Source: Streptomyces virginiae (GTDB lineage Bacteria > Actinomycetota > Actinomycetes > Streptomycetales > Streptomycetaceae). From it: a stretch of 64,000 nt of DNA. Both the position numbers and the translations under genes were made by a program. Where the stretch lies: positions 1 to 64,000 of the forward strand of contig NZ_JOAK01000008.1 in the NCBI RefSeq assembly GCF_000720455.1, written 5' to 3'. The notes under the pieces were generated by a model. The model had not been told where the DNA came from and did not search any database. It was given only the letters and a program-made list of their open reading frames with translations. Each line of letters starts with the position of its first letter. Position 1 is the stretch's first letter. This document shows, piece after piece, positions 20,081-32,071 of this stretch.

Positions 20081-20127
20081 CAAGCACATTGCGCACAGAT
20101 CGCTCTATCATTGCTGCTTTGAGTACA
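20081..20127. promoter_or_regulatory. Divergent Lrp/asparaginase control region
   Basis: AT-rich for this genome. GCAAGCACATTGC at 20081-20093 has inverted GCAA/TTGC arms, and GTACAAATGTAC lies about 30 bp further downstream. Either may be an Lrp-type site; the assignment is tentative. Confidence 0.4.
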
Positions 20128-20169
20128 AATGTACGAGTGAGTTGCGACGGAGAAGGGCGGCCACGCAGC

Positions 20170-21171
20170 ATGGGACGGATCGTCGTCATCAGCACCGGCG
20201 GCACGATAGCCAGCCGCTGGCAGGGCTCCGGCTTCGCCGCGGACGCCGACGGGAGCGAGGTCATCGCCACGGCGCCGCTGCCCGAGGGCATGACCGTCGA
20301 GGTCGTCGACCTGTTCAGCGTGAACAGCCCCCGCCTCACCACCGCCCACCAGCTCACCCTCCTGCGCACCGTGCACGAGGTGCTCGCCGACCCCGGCGTC
20401 GACGGCATCGTCGTCACCCACGGAACCGACACCCTGGAGGAGTCGGCGTTCCTCGTCGACCTCCACCACCACGACCCGCGCCCCGTCGTCTTCACCGGCT
20501 CGCAGCGGCCCATGGGCACCGCCGACGGCGACGGACCGGGCAACCTGTACGACGCGCTCCTGACCGCCGCCACCACCCGCGGGCTCGGCGTCCTGATCGC
20601 CTTCGCCGGACGCGTGCACGCCGCGCGCGGCACCGTGAAGACGCAGGCCGTGGACCTGGACGCGTTCGCCGACCCCTCCAAGGAACTGCTCGGGAAGATC
20701 GGCTTCGGCAAGGTCGCCATCCTGCGCACCCCCCAGCGCCCGGCCGCACTCCCGCTGCCCGCCATGCCCGAACTCCCGCCGCGCGTCGACATGGTGATGC
20801 ACCACGCCGACGCCGACCCGGCGCTGCTGAACGCCGCCGTCGAGTCCGGCGCCCGCGGCCTCGTCCTCATCGGGACCGGCGCGGGCAACGCCACCCCGGA
20901 AATCGTCGAGGCGGTCCGCGCCGCCGTCGCGCGCGGGGTGCTGGTCGCCCTGACCACGCGCGTCATGGCCGGGCCGGTCACCGAGATCTACACGCACGGC
21001 GGAGCGGTGGACCTCGTCGCGGCCGGCGCCGTCCCGACGGGCACCCTGCGCGCCGGACAGGCCCGCATCGCGGTCCTCTCCGCGCTCCTGGCCACCGACG
21101 ACTCCGCCGAGCAGGCCCGCATCCTGCGCGAGTCCCTCACCCCGGCCGGCCCGGTGCTCGTCGAGGCATAA
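20170..21171 (+). CDS. L-asparaginase
   Basis: 333 residues. The two catalytic threonine motifs of the family are present: ISTGGTIASRW at the N-terminus and VVTHGTDTLEES near residue 85. FTGSQRP and the C-terminal GTGAGNATPE follow. The enzyme hydrolyses asparagine to aspartate and ammonia. No signal peptide precedes TGGTIAS, so a cytoplasmic location is expected. It is the only gene in its transcript before the NACHT gene 64 bp later, and it lies divergent from an Lrp-type regulator. Confidence 0.94.
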   Translation: MGRIVVISTGGTIASRWQGSGFAADADGSEVIATAPLPEGMTVEVVDLFSVNSPRLTTAHQLTLLRTVHEVLADPGVDGIVVTHGTDTLEESAFLVDLHHHDPRPVVFTGSQRPMGTADGDGPGNLYDALLTAATTRGLGVLIAFAGRVHAARGTVKTQAVDLDAFADPSKELLGKIGFGKVAILRTPQRPAALPLPAMPELPPRVDMVMHHADADPALLNAAVESGARGLVLIGTGAGNATPEIVEAVRAAVARGVLVALTTRVMAGPVTEIYTHGGAVDLVAAGAVPTGTLRAGQARIAVLSALLATDDSAEQARILRESLTPAGPVLVEA

Positions 21172-21235
21172 CGCCCCGGGCGGCGTGGGCGACCGTTAGG
21201 CTCCGGTCAACGGTCGCTACGCTGCGGGGGGTTGC

Positions 21236-24200
21236 ATGGAGCCCGGCACCATCGGCATCAGGCTGGCCTCGGCGGCCGTCGGACCCCTCGTGAAGAAGCT
21301 GTTCGTCAGCGAGGGCGCCGGCGCCGGCGTCGTCGACCGGCCGATCCGCCTTTCGGGCTACGTGTCCTTCACGGGCGAGAAGCGTTCCCTCACGGAATCA
21401 GACCTGCGCACGCTGGCCGCCAAGCTGGTGAAACAGGCCCTGCGCACGGGCGAGCGCCCGATCACCGAAGACGAACAGCAGGCCGTCACCGACGCCCTCG
21501 CGCAGACCCTGCGGGGCCTCGGCGACCTGACCATGACCGACCTGGACGCCGTCCGGCTCGGTTCCGCGGCCTTCGCGCGCGAACTGCGCGCCGTGAGCGG
21601 CCACCCCGAGCGGGAGCTCACCGCCGACGCCACGCACTTCCACGAGCGCCTCGTCGACACCGCCTGCCTGCACATCCTGCAGTTCTTCACCCAGCGCTCC
21701 ACCTTCGTGGCCCACGCCATGGTGGAACAGACCCGTGGGATCGCCGAACTGACCGCCAAGGTCGACGAACTGATCCGTCGCGACCCGCTGCCCGGAGCCG
21801 AGGACGCCGCGTTCGAGCAGCTGTACCTCCCGTACGTGGAGAAGAAGCACGGCAAGCTGACCATCTACGGCATCGACCTCACCAACTCCCCGACCCGGTG
21901 GCCCCTGGACGCGGCGTACCTGAGCCTGGAGGCGGCGCCGCTCGCGCGCGCTCGGTGGACGAGGAGCGGCCACTCGGGTCCGGCCGGTGCGGAGCAGAGC
22001 GACTACGGTGCCGTCATCGACGTGATCACGCCGGCATCCGTCGCACGCCTCTCGCCGGCCCGGTCACCGGCCGAGGCGGCTCGCACGACACGGGCGGGAC
22101 TCCCGCAGCCGCCGGAGGACAGCCGGTCCGCCGAGGAGGCGGGCGCCCGGCTCGCTGCGGACCACGGACTGGACCGGCAACAGTTCGACCGGGCGTTTCG
22201 GAAGCTGTTCCAGACCCTCGTGCCGCGGCCCGCCGACCACGCCCTGGCCGACAACCCCCGGGTACTGCTCCGCGGCGAAGCCGGGTCCGGCAAGACCACC
22301 CTCGTCCAGTGGCTGGCCGTCACCGCCGCCCGCCAGGACCTCACCCCGCAGATGGAGTACCTCGACGACCGCATCCCCTTCGTCCTGCCACTGCGCACGC
22401 TCACCCGCCACGGCGAACGGCTGCCCGCGCCACGGGACTTCCTGACCGCGGCCGGCTGTCCTCTCGGCGCCGCCCAGCCCGACGGCTGGGCCCACCGCGT
22501 CCTGCTGGCCGGCCGCGGCCTCGTCCTCGTCGACGGCATCGACGAGATCCCCGACACCGAACGCGAACGCACCCGCGGCTGGCTGCGGGACCTGATGGAC
22601 ACCTACGACGGGGACAACCGCTGGCTCGTCACCTCGCGCCCCTCCGCCGTCGGCGCGGACTGGCTCGCAGAGGAGGACTTCACCGAGCTGACCCTGTCCG
22701 CCATGGGCCGAGCGGAGGTCACCACCTTCATCAGGCGGTGGCACACCGCCGCCCGCGACGGCGGCGAAGCCGACGCGAAACTCCGGACGTACGAGACCCA
22801 GCTCCTCACCGCCGTACGGACCAAGCCCGACCTCGGACGCCTGGCCACCAACCCCCTGATGTGCGGACTGATCTGCGCCCTCCACCGCGACCGGAACGGC
22901 TACCTCCCGCACGGCCGCAAGGACCTCTACGAGGCCGCCCTGTCCATGCTGCTGAGCCGCCGCGACCGCGAACGCGACATGGCGGTCCCGGACCTGCGGG
23001 AGGAGCCACAACTCGACCTGCTGCAACGCCTCGCGTACTGGCTGATCAAGAACGGCCGCACGGAGATGGACCGTTCCCGCGCCGAGGAGATCATCGCCCG
23101 CGCACTGCCCGCGGTCCAGGAAGCGGCCGCCCTGGGTGACGCGCCCGTCGTCTTCGAGCACTTCCTCCAGCGCAGCGGGCTCCTGAGGGAACCGGGGCCC
23201 GGCACGGTGGAGTTCGTCCACCGCACCTTCCAGGACTTCCTGGGCGCGCGGGCCGCCGTCGAGGAAGGCGACTTCGGGCTCCTCACCGGCCACGCCGACG
23301 ACGACCAGTGGGAGGACGTCATCCGGATGGCGGTCGCCCTCGCCCGCCCCGCCGAACGCGTCACCATCATCCGCGACCTCCTCGCCCGTGGCGAGAACTC
23401 CTCCGACCAGCGCACCCGCGCCCGCATCTACCTGCGCGCCGCCGTCTGCCTCGAACACGCCACCACCCTCGACCCCGAAGTACGCGCGGCCGTCGAAGCA
23501 CGCACCGCCACACTCATCCCCCCGGCGAACGCGGAGGAGGCCCGCGCCCTGGCGAAGGTCGGCCCGCTGCTCCTGAGCCTGCTCCCCGGCCCGGAGAAGC
23601 TTGACGACATGGACGCGTACCACGTGGTGATCGCGGCCTCCCGGGTCGGATCGGACTCCGCCGTGTCCTACCTCGCGCAGTTCGTGGAACACCGCTGGCC
23701 ACCGGTCCGTTCCGAACTCCTGCTGGCCTGGCCGCGCTTCGACAGCGCCGAGTACGCCGACGAGGTCGTCGCACACCTGGATCCGGCGGGTCTGCAGTAC
23801 ACCGTCCGGTCCGACGACCAGCTGGACCAGCTGGAACGTCTCGCCGTCCGGCCGGAGGGCCTGATCGTCAGGGGCGGCGTGTCCTGCGGGGCCCTGGCGG
23901 GCTACCTCGGCCGGCACGGCCTCCAGGCGATCACGTTCGCGAGCGAGGCGACCCTGTCCGGTCTGGAATGCCTGCGGGGACAGTCCGCCCTGCACACCCT
24001 CGACATCGACGGCTGCCCGGACCTGACGGACCTCTCCGCGATCGGCGGCCTTCCGATCCGGCGACTGAACATCGCGACGGGCCGGCCGGACCTCGACCTG
24101 CGTGCCGTCGCCCAGCTGGGCCACCTGGAAGTCCTGACCGTCGACGGCCCCGCAGGCCTGAGCTGGTCCCCGCGGTCGCTGCCGATGAGCGCCCCCCTCC

Positions 24201-24667
24201 AGGGGCTGCTGGTACGCGGTGAGACGAGCCCCGCGCACGGACTCGACGGGCTCGGCTCGCTCCCCGCGCTCGTCCGCCTCGTGCTCAATGCCGAGTCCAG
24301 TCCGGCCTCGGCCGCCGACTGGCAGGAGATCCGGGCCCTGCCCCGCCTCGGCAGCCTCAGGGTGTCCGCCACCTCGATCGGGGCCATGCCGGCGGGCATG
24401 ACGCTCCCGGGCGTCAACAGCCTCACCCTGGACGGTACGTGCGGCGAGAGGGTACTGCGGATGGTGATCAGGCGGTTGCCGCTGGCGTTCCCCGGGCTCC
24501 GTGAGTGCCGCTTCCCGGGGAAGTTCACGCCGGAAGGCGACACCGGCATCGACATCGGGCCGCTGGGCGGACTCCCGCGCCTGCAGGAGGTCCAGATCCT
24601 GGCGAGCCGTGACCGGGTCCGCGGCGCCGAGCTGCTGCCGCCGTCGGCGAGGGTCTTCTTCGGATGA
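21236..24667 (+). CDS. NACHT-domain STAND NTPase with leucine-rich C-terminus
   Basis: 1143 residues. N-terminal helical region (about 1-200, beginning IRLASAAVGPLVKKLF), a linker, then a NACHT module with Walker A GEAGSGKTT near residue 348 and Walker B LVLVDGIDEIP near 429. SRPSAVG and a helical winged part follow, then from about 880 a run of short leucine-rich repeats (LHTLDIDGCPDLTDLSAIGG, LEVLTVDG, LVRLVLNAES). This is the architecture of bacterial NLR-like proteins; several NACHT proteins of this type protect against phage by sensing and oligomerising. There is no obvious toxic enzyme domain, so the helical N-terminus would be the effector. It appears to be a single-gene transcription unit. 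The ATG at 21236 follows a GGGGGG tract. An anti-phage role is inferred from the family. Confidence 0.85.
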   Translation: MEPGTIGIRLASAAVGPLVKKLFVSEGAGAGVVDRPIRLSGYVSFTGEKRSLTESDLRTLAAKLVKQALRTGERPITEDEQQAVTDALAQTLRGLGDLTMTDLDAVRLGSAAFARELRAVSGHPERELTADATHFHERLVDTACLHILQFFTQRSTFVAHAMVEQTRGIAELTAKVDELIRRDPLPGAEDAAFEQLYLPYVEKKHGKLTIYGIDLTNSPTRWPLDAAYLSLEAAPLARARWTRSGHSGPAGAEQSDYGAVIDVITPASVARLSPARSPAEAARTTRAGLPQPPEDSRSAEEAGARLAADHGLDRQQFDRAFRKLFQTLVPRPADHALADNPRVLLRGEAGSGKTTLVQWLAVTAARQDLTPQMEYLDDRIPFVLPLRTLTRHGERLPAPRDFLTAAGCPLGAAQPDGWAHRVLLAGRGLVLVDGIDEIPDTERERTRGWLRDLMDTYDGDNRWLVTSRPSAVGADWLAEEDFTELTLSAMGRAEVTTFIRRWHTAARDGGEADAKLRTYETQLLTAVRTKPDLGRLATNPLMCGLICALHRDRNGYLPHGRKDLYEAALSMLLSRRDRERDMAVPDLREEPQLDLLQRLAYWLIKNGRTEMDRSRAEEIIARALPAVQEAAALGDAPVVFEHFLQRSGLLREPGPGTVEFVHRTFQDFLGARAAVEEGDFGLLTGHADDDQWEDVIRMAVALARPAERVTIIRDLLARGENSSDQRTRARIYLRAAVCLEHATTLDPEVRAAVEARTATLIPPANAEEARALAKVGPLLLSLLPGPEKLDDMDAYHVVIAASRVGSDSAVSYLAQFVEHRWPPVRSELLLAWPRFDSAEYADEVVAHLDPAGLQYTVRSDDQLDQLERLAVRPEGLIVRGGVSCGALAGYLGRHGLQAITFASEATLSGLECLRGQSALHTLDIDGCPDLTDLSAIGGLPIRRLNIATGRPDLDLRAVAQLGHLEVLTVDGPAGLSWSPRSLPMSAPLQGLLVRGETSPAHGLDGLGSLPALVRLVLNAESSPASAADWQEIRALPRLGSLRVSATSIGAMPAGMTLPGVNSLTLDGTCGERVLRMVIRRLPLAFPGLRECRFPGKFTPEGDTGIDIGPLGGLPRLQEVQILASRDRVRGAELLPPSARVFFG

Positions 24668-24735
24668 CCGGGGTGGCCAGGGTGACCGATGTGACCAGGG
24701 TGACCGGCGTGACCAGGGTGGCCGACGTGGCAGGG
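24664..24735 (+). repeat. 9-bp tandem repeats at the end of the NACHT gene
   Basis: Eight head-to-tail 9-bp units of consensus GTGACCRGG begin at the NACHT stop codon (ATGACCGGG at 24664) and run to 24735. A weak GGGCGGC hairpin follows. The array lies in a 111-bp convergent gap. Slippage makes length variation between strains likely. Confidence 0.75.
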
Positions 24736-24778
24736 GCGTCCGGGCGGCTCCCCTGAGGGCGCCGCCCGGTCGCCGCCG

Positions 24779-25768
24779 TCAGCTGCCCGGGTTCCCGAAC
24801 GCCGCCAGGATGCGGTCCGCCGCCGACGTCGGGGTGACCGAGCCCGCCCGGACCGCGGCCTCCAGGTCCGGCGCGAGGCCGCGTACCGCCGGGTCCGCCC
24901 GCAGGCGTTCCAGCAGCTCGTCGCGGACCATCGACCAGGTCCACTCCACCTGCTGGGCCGCCCGCTTCGCCGCCAGCCGGCCCCCCGCCTCCAGCAGGGT
25001 CCGGTGCTGCTCCAGACGGTTCCACACTTCGTCCAGCCCCGTCGACTCCCGGGCGCTGCACGTCAGCACCGGCGGCGTCCACGCCGCGTCCACCGGGTGC
25101 ATCAGCCGCAGCGCGCCCGACAGTTCACGGGCCGCGGCCTTCGCGTCGCGCTCGTGCGGGCCGTCCGCCTTGTTCACCGCCAGGACGTCGGCCAGTTCCA
25201 GGACACCCTTCTTGATGCCCTGCAGCTGGTCGCCCGTACGGGCCAGGGAGAGCAGCAGGAAGGAGTCGACCATCCCCGCCACCGTGGTCTCCGACTGGCC
25301 CACCCCGACGGTCTCGACGAGGACCACGTCGTAGCCCGCCGCCTCCATCACGATCATCGACTCGCGGGTGGCCTTGGCGACCCCGCCCAGCGTGCCCGCC
25401 GACGGCGACGGCCGCACGAACGCCGCCGGATCCACCGACAGCCGCTCCATCCGGGTCTTGTCGCCCAGGATGGAGCCGCCCGTGCGCGTCGACGACGGGT
25501 CCACCGCGAGCACCGCCACCCGGTGCCCGAGCCCCGTCAGCATCGTGCCGAACGCGTCGATGAAGGTGGACTTCCCCACCCCCGGCACCCCGCTGATGCC
25601 GATCCGGCGAGCCCGCCCCGAGTGCGGCAGCAGCTCCGTCAACAGGCCCTGCGCGAGCGCCCGGTGAGCGGGCAGGGTGGACTCGACGAGGGTGATCGCG
25701 CGCGCGACGAACGCGCGCTTGCCGTCGAGCACCCCCTTCGCGTAGGCCTCGATGTCGATCTTCGGCAC
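24779..25768 (-). CDS. meaB: Methylmalonyl-CoA mutase chaperone GTPase MeaB
   Basis: 329 residues of the ArgK/MeaB G3E GTPase family: P-loop GVPGVGKSTF, VDPSSTRTGGSILGDKTRM, VETVGVGQSE and NKADG. MeaB gates adenosylcobalamin loading and protects the mutase from inactivation. Translation starts at GTG 25768, 10 nt after the mutB stop, as the last gene of the ROK-mutA-mutB-meaB operon. The pairing with mutAB distinguishes it from a metal or arginine-transport kinase, the older ArgK label. Confidence 0.95.
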   Translation of the reverse strand: MPKIDIEAYAKGVLDGKRAFVARAITLVESTLPAHRALAQGLLTELLPHSGRARRIGISGVPGVGKSTFIDAFGTMLTGLGHRVAVLAVDPSSTRTGGSILGDKTRMERLSVDPAAFVRPSPSAGTLGGVAKATRESMIVMEAAGYDVVLVETVGVGQSETTVAGMVDSFLLLSLARTGDQLQGIKKGVLELADVLAVNKADGPHERDAKAAARELSGALRLMHPVDAAWTPPVLTCSARESTGLDEVWNRLEQHRTLLEAGGRLAAKRAAQQVEWTWSMVRDELLERLRADPAVRGLAPDLEAAVRAGSVTPTSAADRILAAFGNPGS

Positions 25769-25778
25769 CGGCGGCCGC

Positions 25779-27961
<2,183 letters not shown>

Positions 27962-27965
<4 letters not shown>

Positions 27966-29827
27966 GCGGGCACTCCCATCCGGTCGAGTACGGAGGACAG
28001 CACGGCGACGGCGTCACAGCCGGCGAAGACGTACTCGTCCACGGATGCCTCTGCGGTGCCCGGCCGGCCGGCGAGGAAGACGGTCGTGGCGCCCGCCGCA
28101 CGCAGGGCCTCGGCCACCGCCGCGGCCTGCTCCTCGTACAGCGCGTCGCTGGAGCAGAGCACGGCCATGCCGTCGGCGCCGCTCGCGGCGTACGCCTCGG
28201 CGGCCGTCGCCGGGTCCACCGACACCGGGTCGTGCACCGGTTCGATGCCGCCCGCCTGGAACAGGTTCGAGGCGAAGGTGGCGCGCGCGGTGTGCGCGGC
28301 CGCCGGGCCCAGCGCGGCGAGGAAGATCCTCGGCCGGGCACCGGTCGCGGCCAGGTGCGCGTCGCTGCGGGCGCGCAGGGCCTCGTACGCCTCGTCGCGC
28401 CGTACGCGCGGCAGTCCGCCCGCGGGCGCTGCGGGCGCGGGCTCGCGGACGACCGGCTTCTCCGACAGCAGCGGGAACTCGCTGACACCGGTGATCGGTT
28501 CGCGGCGCTTGGCCAGCTTCTTGGAGCGCTCCGCCCAGGTGGCGGCGAGGCGTTCGGCGACCAGCCCGGAGCGCAGGGCGGCCGCCAGGCCTCCGGCCTT
28601 CTCCAGGGTCTGGAAGAACTCCCAGGCGGCGTGGGCGAGTTCGTCCGTCAGGCGCTCGACGTAGTACGAACCTCCGGCCGGGTCGATCACCCGGGCCAGG
28701 TGCGACTCCTCCAGCAGGATGGTGGAGGTGTTGCGGGCGATGCGGCGCGCGAAGGCGTCCGGCAGGCCCAGCTCGTTGTCGAAGGGGAGCACGGTGACCG
28801 AGTCGGCGCCGCCGACGCCCGCGGCCATGCAGGCCACGGTGGTGCGCAGCATGTTCACCCACGGGTCGCGGCGGGTCATCATCACCGGCGAGGTCACGGC
28901 GTGCTGGAGCTGGGCACCGGCCTCCGGGGCCCCCGAGGCCTCGGCGATCCGCGCCCACAGCCGACGTGCGGCGCGGAACTTGGCGATGGTGAGGAACTGG
29001 TCCGCGGTGGCGGCGTAGCGGAACTCCAGCTGGCCGAGGGCGTCTTCGACGCTCAGCCCACCTGCGGAGAGGGCGCGCAGGTAGGCGACGCCGGTGGCCA
29101 GCGACAGCCCCAGCTCCTCGGCGGCGCTGCCGCCGGCCTCGTGGTACGGCAGGGCGTCCACGGTCAGGGCGCGCACCCCCGGCAGGCCGGCGGCGGCCTC
29201 CCGGGCCAGCTCCACGGCGGCGGCCGTGTCCAGCGCCTCGCCGGTGCGGGCCTCGTGGCCCAGCGGGTCGGCGCCCAGGGAGGCCCGCACGGCCTCCGGA
29301 GCCACCGAGCGGGCGGCGAACAGGTCCAGCAGGGCGCGGGCGGCCCCGGCGTAGTCGGCGCCGGCGTCCAGGGCGATCGGGGCGAGGTCCAGGTAGACGC
29401 CGTCCAGGGCGCGGGCGAGACCGTCCGCCGGGATGCCGCCGCTGCCCACCGTCAGCCAGAGGGAGGTGACCCCGTTCTCCAGGTCGGCGAGGGCCGCCTC
29501 GTTCAGGCGCTGCGGATCGGTACCGGCGAGGCGCTGGCGCACGTCCCAGCCGTTCGCGGTGGTGCCTTCCGGCCTGCCTCCGCGGACGAAGGGGGCGAAG
29601 CCGGGAAAACCGGTGTCGGGAACCGTCCCGTCGGGCGGCGCGGTGTACAGCGGGCGGGTGGTGAGCCCGTCCTCGAGTCGGGTGGACAGCGCATCTTCTG
29701 CGGCCTCGCCGGATGCTTCCTTGCCCGACTTGCGCAGTACGCCTTCTACAAGGCGCTGCCACTGCTCATGCGTCGCGTCAGGGAACTCGGCGGCCAGGGA
29801 GAGCCCGTCGTCAGGCAGGACCGTCAT
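27962..29827 (-). CDS. mutA: Methylmalonyl-CoA mutase, small subunit
   Basis: 621 residues, as in other actinobacteria. The barrel is similar to MutB, but the C-terminal cobalamin-like domain lacks the DxHxxG motif, as expected for the structural subunit. The ATG at 29827 lies inside the end of the upstream ROK gene (17-nt overlap), and the stop overlaps the mutB start. Translational coupling of the whole operon is therefore likely. Confidence 0.95.
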
Positions 29828-31061
29828 GGCTCGAATGTAGGGGAGCGCGCTCAGCTGGCACCATACCGACGGGTGTGATCTCCCCCTCTCGGGCCGCACC
29901 GAGGGGATCCTGGAAGACCCGGCTGAGCAGCACGGTTGCGGCGGCCTCCGGGAGCACGGCCGGACCCGCGTGCGGGGCCACGATCCGTTCGGGGTCGTCA
30001 CAGACGTGCGAGAGCTCCATCGCGGCGCCCCGCAGCTCGTCCAGGTATCCCTCGTGCAGGACGCTCGCCAGCTCGGTCACGACCATGACCGCCGGATTGA
30101 AGACATCCAACAGAAGGGACGCCGCGCGGCCCACCGCGCGGGCCCGCTCGCGCAGCAGCAGGTCCGCGCGCGGGTCCCCGGTGGCGGCGGCGTCCACCAG
30201 CAGCGGGACGGACGGGTCCGGGACGATGCCCCGGCGCACCGCCTCGGCGCCGAGCGCCGTGTCGGAGGCGGTCGCCTGCAGGCAGCCGGTACGTCCGCAC
30301 GCGCACGGCACGGTCGCCCCGGGCACCGGCAGGTGGGCCACGTCGCCGGCCGCGGAGCCCGGACCCTGGTGCACGGCGCCCTCGATCCCGAACGCGGCGT
30401 CGACGACATTGCCGATGAACAGGTGCACCAGGCTCCGGCGGGCCTCGGGCCGGCCGAACAGGATCTCCGCCCGTGCGACGGCCCGGGCGTGGTTGTCGAT
30501 CCGCACCGGCAGCCCCAGGGCGCCGGACAGCTCGGCGGCGAGCGGCTTGCGCCGCCACCGCAGCACGGGGTGGCGTACGACGACGCCCTCGTCGGGCCGG
30601 ACCCAGCCGCCCAGCGCAGCACCGACCCCGAGCAGCGGCCGCCCCGAGTCGAACGCGGCCAGGAATCGGCCCAGTTCGGCGGTGATCTCACCGGACAGCC
30701 CGGCCGGATCCCGGCCCTCGTGGGGGAAGGCCCGCCGGGCCAGCAGCCGGCCCCGCAGGTCGACGAGGCTGAAGGTCGAGGCGGGCACGCCGATGTGCAG
30801 CCCGGCGGCGACGGGCCCGCCGACGGCCCCGGTGTGCAGGTCCAGGGGGACCCGCGGCCGCCCCACCCCACCGCCGGGGCCGGGCAGTTCGCGCAGCAGG
30901 CCGGCCTGGAGCAGCCCGGTGGCCTGCCGTGACACGGCCGCCGCGCTCAGCCCGCTGCGCCCGGCGATGTCACTGCGCGCGACCGGTCCGTGGTCGAGCA
31001 CCGTCCGCAGCACGGCGGCGGCATTGGCGGCCGTCCGGCTGTCACCGGCCATACGCGTCAC
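29811..31061 (-). CDS. ROK family transcriptional regulator
   Basis: 416 residues. N-terminal winged helix (about 15-65: VLDHGPVARSDIAGRSGLSAAAVSRQ), then a ROK sugar-kinase-like domain with the zinc motif CACGRTGCLQ near residue 255. The canonical ATP-site DxGxT is not evident, so it is a regulator rather than a kinase. The GTG at 31061 has GAGGAG 5 nt upstream; the ATG at 31052 is less well placed. ROK proteins normally sense sugars, so its position as the first, overlapping gene of the mutA-mutB-meaB operon is unusual. Confidence 0.9.
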   Translation of the reverse strand: MTRMAGDSRTAANAAAVLRTVLDHGPVARSDIAGRSGLSAAAVSRQATGLLQAGLLRELPGPGGGVGRPRVPLDLHTGAVGGPVAAGLHIGVPASTFSLVDLRGRLLARRAFPHEGRDPAGLSGEITAELGRFLAAFDSGRPLLGVGAALGGWVRPDEGVVVRHPVLRWRRKPLAAELSGALGLPVRIDNHARAVARAEILFGRPEARRSLVHLFIGNVVDAAFGIEGAVHQGPGSAAGDVAHLPVPGATVPCACGRTGCLQATASDTALGAEAVRRGIVPDPSVPLLVDAAATGDPRADLLLRERARAVGRAASLLLDVFNPAVMVVTELASVLHEGYLDELRGAAMELSHVCDDPERIVAPHAGPAVLPEAAATVLLSRVFQDPLGAAREGEITPVGMVPAERAPLHSSHDGPA

Positions 31062-31474
31062 TCGGTCTCCTCGGGGGCGGGGTAGTCCCCCGATGATGCC
31101 GGTTCCCCTGCGGGGCGCCCGGCGGGTGGGGTGCGGCCCTGCGCGGCGGGCGAGCCCGCCCGGCCGACGAGCCGCGGGGGAGCCCGGCCCACACCACCGC
31201 GTCCGAACCCGGAGCCGCGGGCGCCCACCCGGCACGGCACCGCCTCCGGAGGCGCGTCGTGCGGGAGAGGCCCGCCCGCGGCGGCGGGTGCCGGGCCGGA
31301 TCCGGCGAACGCGTGGCGTCCGCATTGCGGGGGCATGAAATCCGGCCACGGTTTTCGGCCGCGGGGGTGGGGTGGTGCGCGGGGTGGAGTGCGGGGGAAA
31401 GGGCAGGTCGTAGGGGGTGTACGGGGTGGACGCGGGGGCTCGCGACAGGTGCGTCCGGTGGCTGCGGACGGGGG
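31062..31474. other. GC-rich intergenic region
   Basis: About 410 bp upstream of the ROK gene. It has skewed G/C tracts but no open frame with family features and no clear ribosome binding site. It should include the ROK-mut operon promoter. Confidence 0.5.
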
Positions 31475-31503
31475 TTGACCCGGCTCGGAGCCGCTGACAC
31501 GCT
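31475..31503 (+). promoter_or_regulatory. Predicted promoter of the organosulfur leader
   Basis: TTGACC at 31475-31480, 17 nt, then CACGCT at 31498-31503. The -35 is good and the -10 moderate. Predicted transcription start is about 31509-31511, which coincides with the ATG of the cysteine-rich leader ORF. Confidence 0.5.
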
Positions 31504-31510
31504 CCGGGAC

Positions 31511-31612
31511 ATGTCCGCGAACGAACTCCTCGCCCCGCGGCTCCGCACCCCCGGCCCCTGCACCGCGCCGGGCCAGTGTCCGGGCCGCTGTCCGGCCCCC
31601 TGTCGCCCCTGA
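31511..31612 (+). CDS. Cysteine-rich leader peptide, apparently leaderless
   Basis: 33 codons from ATG 31511 to TGA 31612. The second half is CTAPGQCPGRCPAPC: four Cys in 15 residues, each spaced by prolines. No ribosome binding site precedes the ATG, and a promoter-like sequence puts the transcript start at or next to it. In mycobacteria, leaderless ORFs with clustered cysteine codons near the end act as cysteine-responsive attenuators in front of sulfur genes. The next genes here form an organosulfur-use operon starting at 32072. The peptide itself is probably not functional. Ribosome stalling when Cys-tRNA is low would be the signal. Identity rests on composition, position and context. Confidence 0.6.
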   Translation: MSANELLAPRLRTPGPCTAPGQCPGRCPAPCRP

Positions 31613-31821
31613 CCCCACCGCCCTGCGGTACGGCGGGCCGCCGGTTCCACGGCAGGCACCCCGCCGGCCGTGCGAGCCGTACGAGCCGTCCGGCCGAGCG
31701 GGCCCACCAGGCCGACGGCCCCGGCAGGCCGGTCCGCCGACGCACCGGCTCCTCGTTCCGCCGGACCGTGTCCGTCGGTGCGGCGATCCGCCCGACGGGC
31801 CGGCCGGGTCACGATCCCGGT

Positions 31822-31897
31822 GGTCTGCGGGCCCCGACGGCCGACTGAGGGATCGGCCCGGGGCGGCGGCCCGCAGACCGCCGGTCCGCCGGACCGG
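31822..31897 (+). other. Tandem hairpins between leader ORF and sulfur operon
   Basis: A 12-bp stem (GGTCTGCGGGCC at 31822-31833 with 31868-31879) encloses a nested GGCCGA/TCGGCC hairpin. CCGGTCC-GCC-GGACCGG at 31881-31897 follows. These could form a terminator or antiterminator for the leader-controlled operon. The remaining bases to 32071 show no gene. Confidence 0.5.
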
Positions 31898-32071
31898 GGG
31901 ACCTCCGCGCCCTCGGTCCGTGGGCCCAGGACAGCACTCCCACACCGCACCTCGCCGCACCGCACCGCACGGCACCGCCCCCGCACCCGGCCGGCACCAC
32001 CCGTACCCGCACCGCTCGCTCCATTTCTTCCGCTGCGGAAATAATTCCTGCGGCCCCAGCTAGGAGTCACC

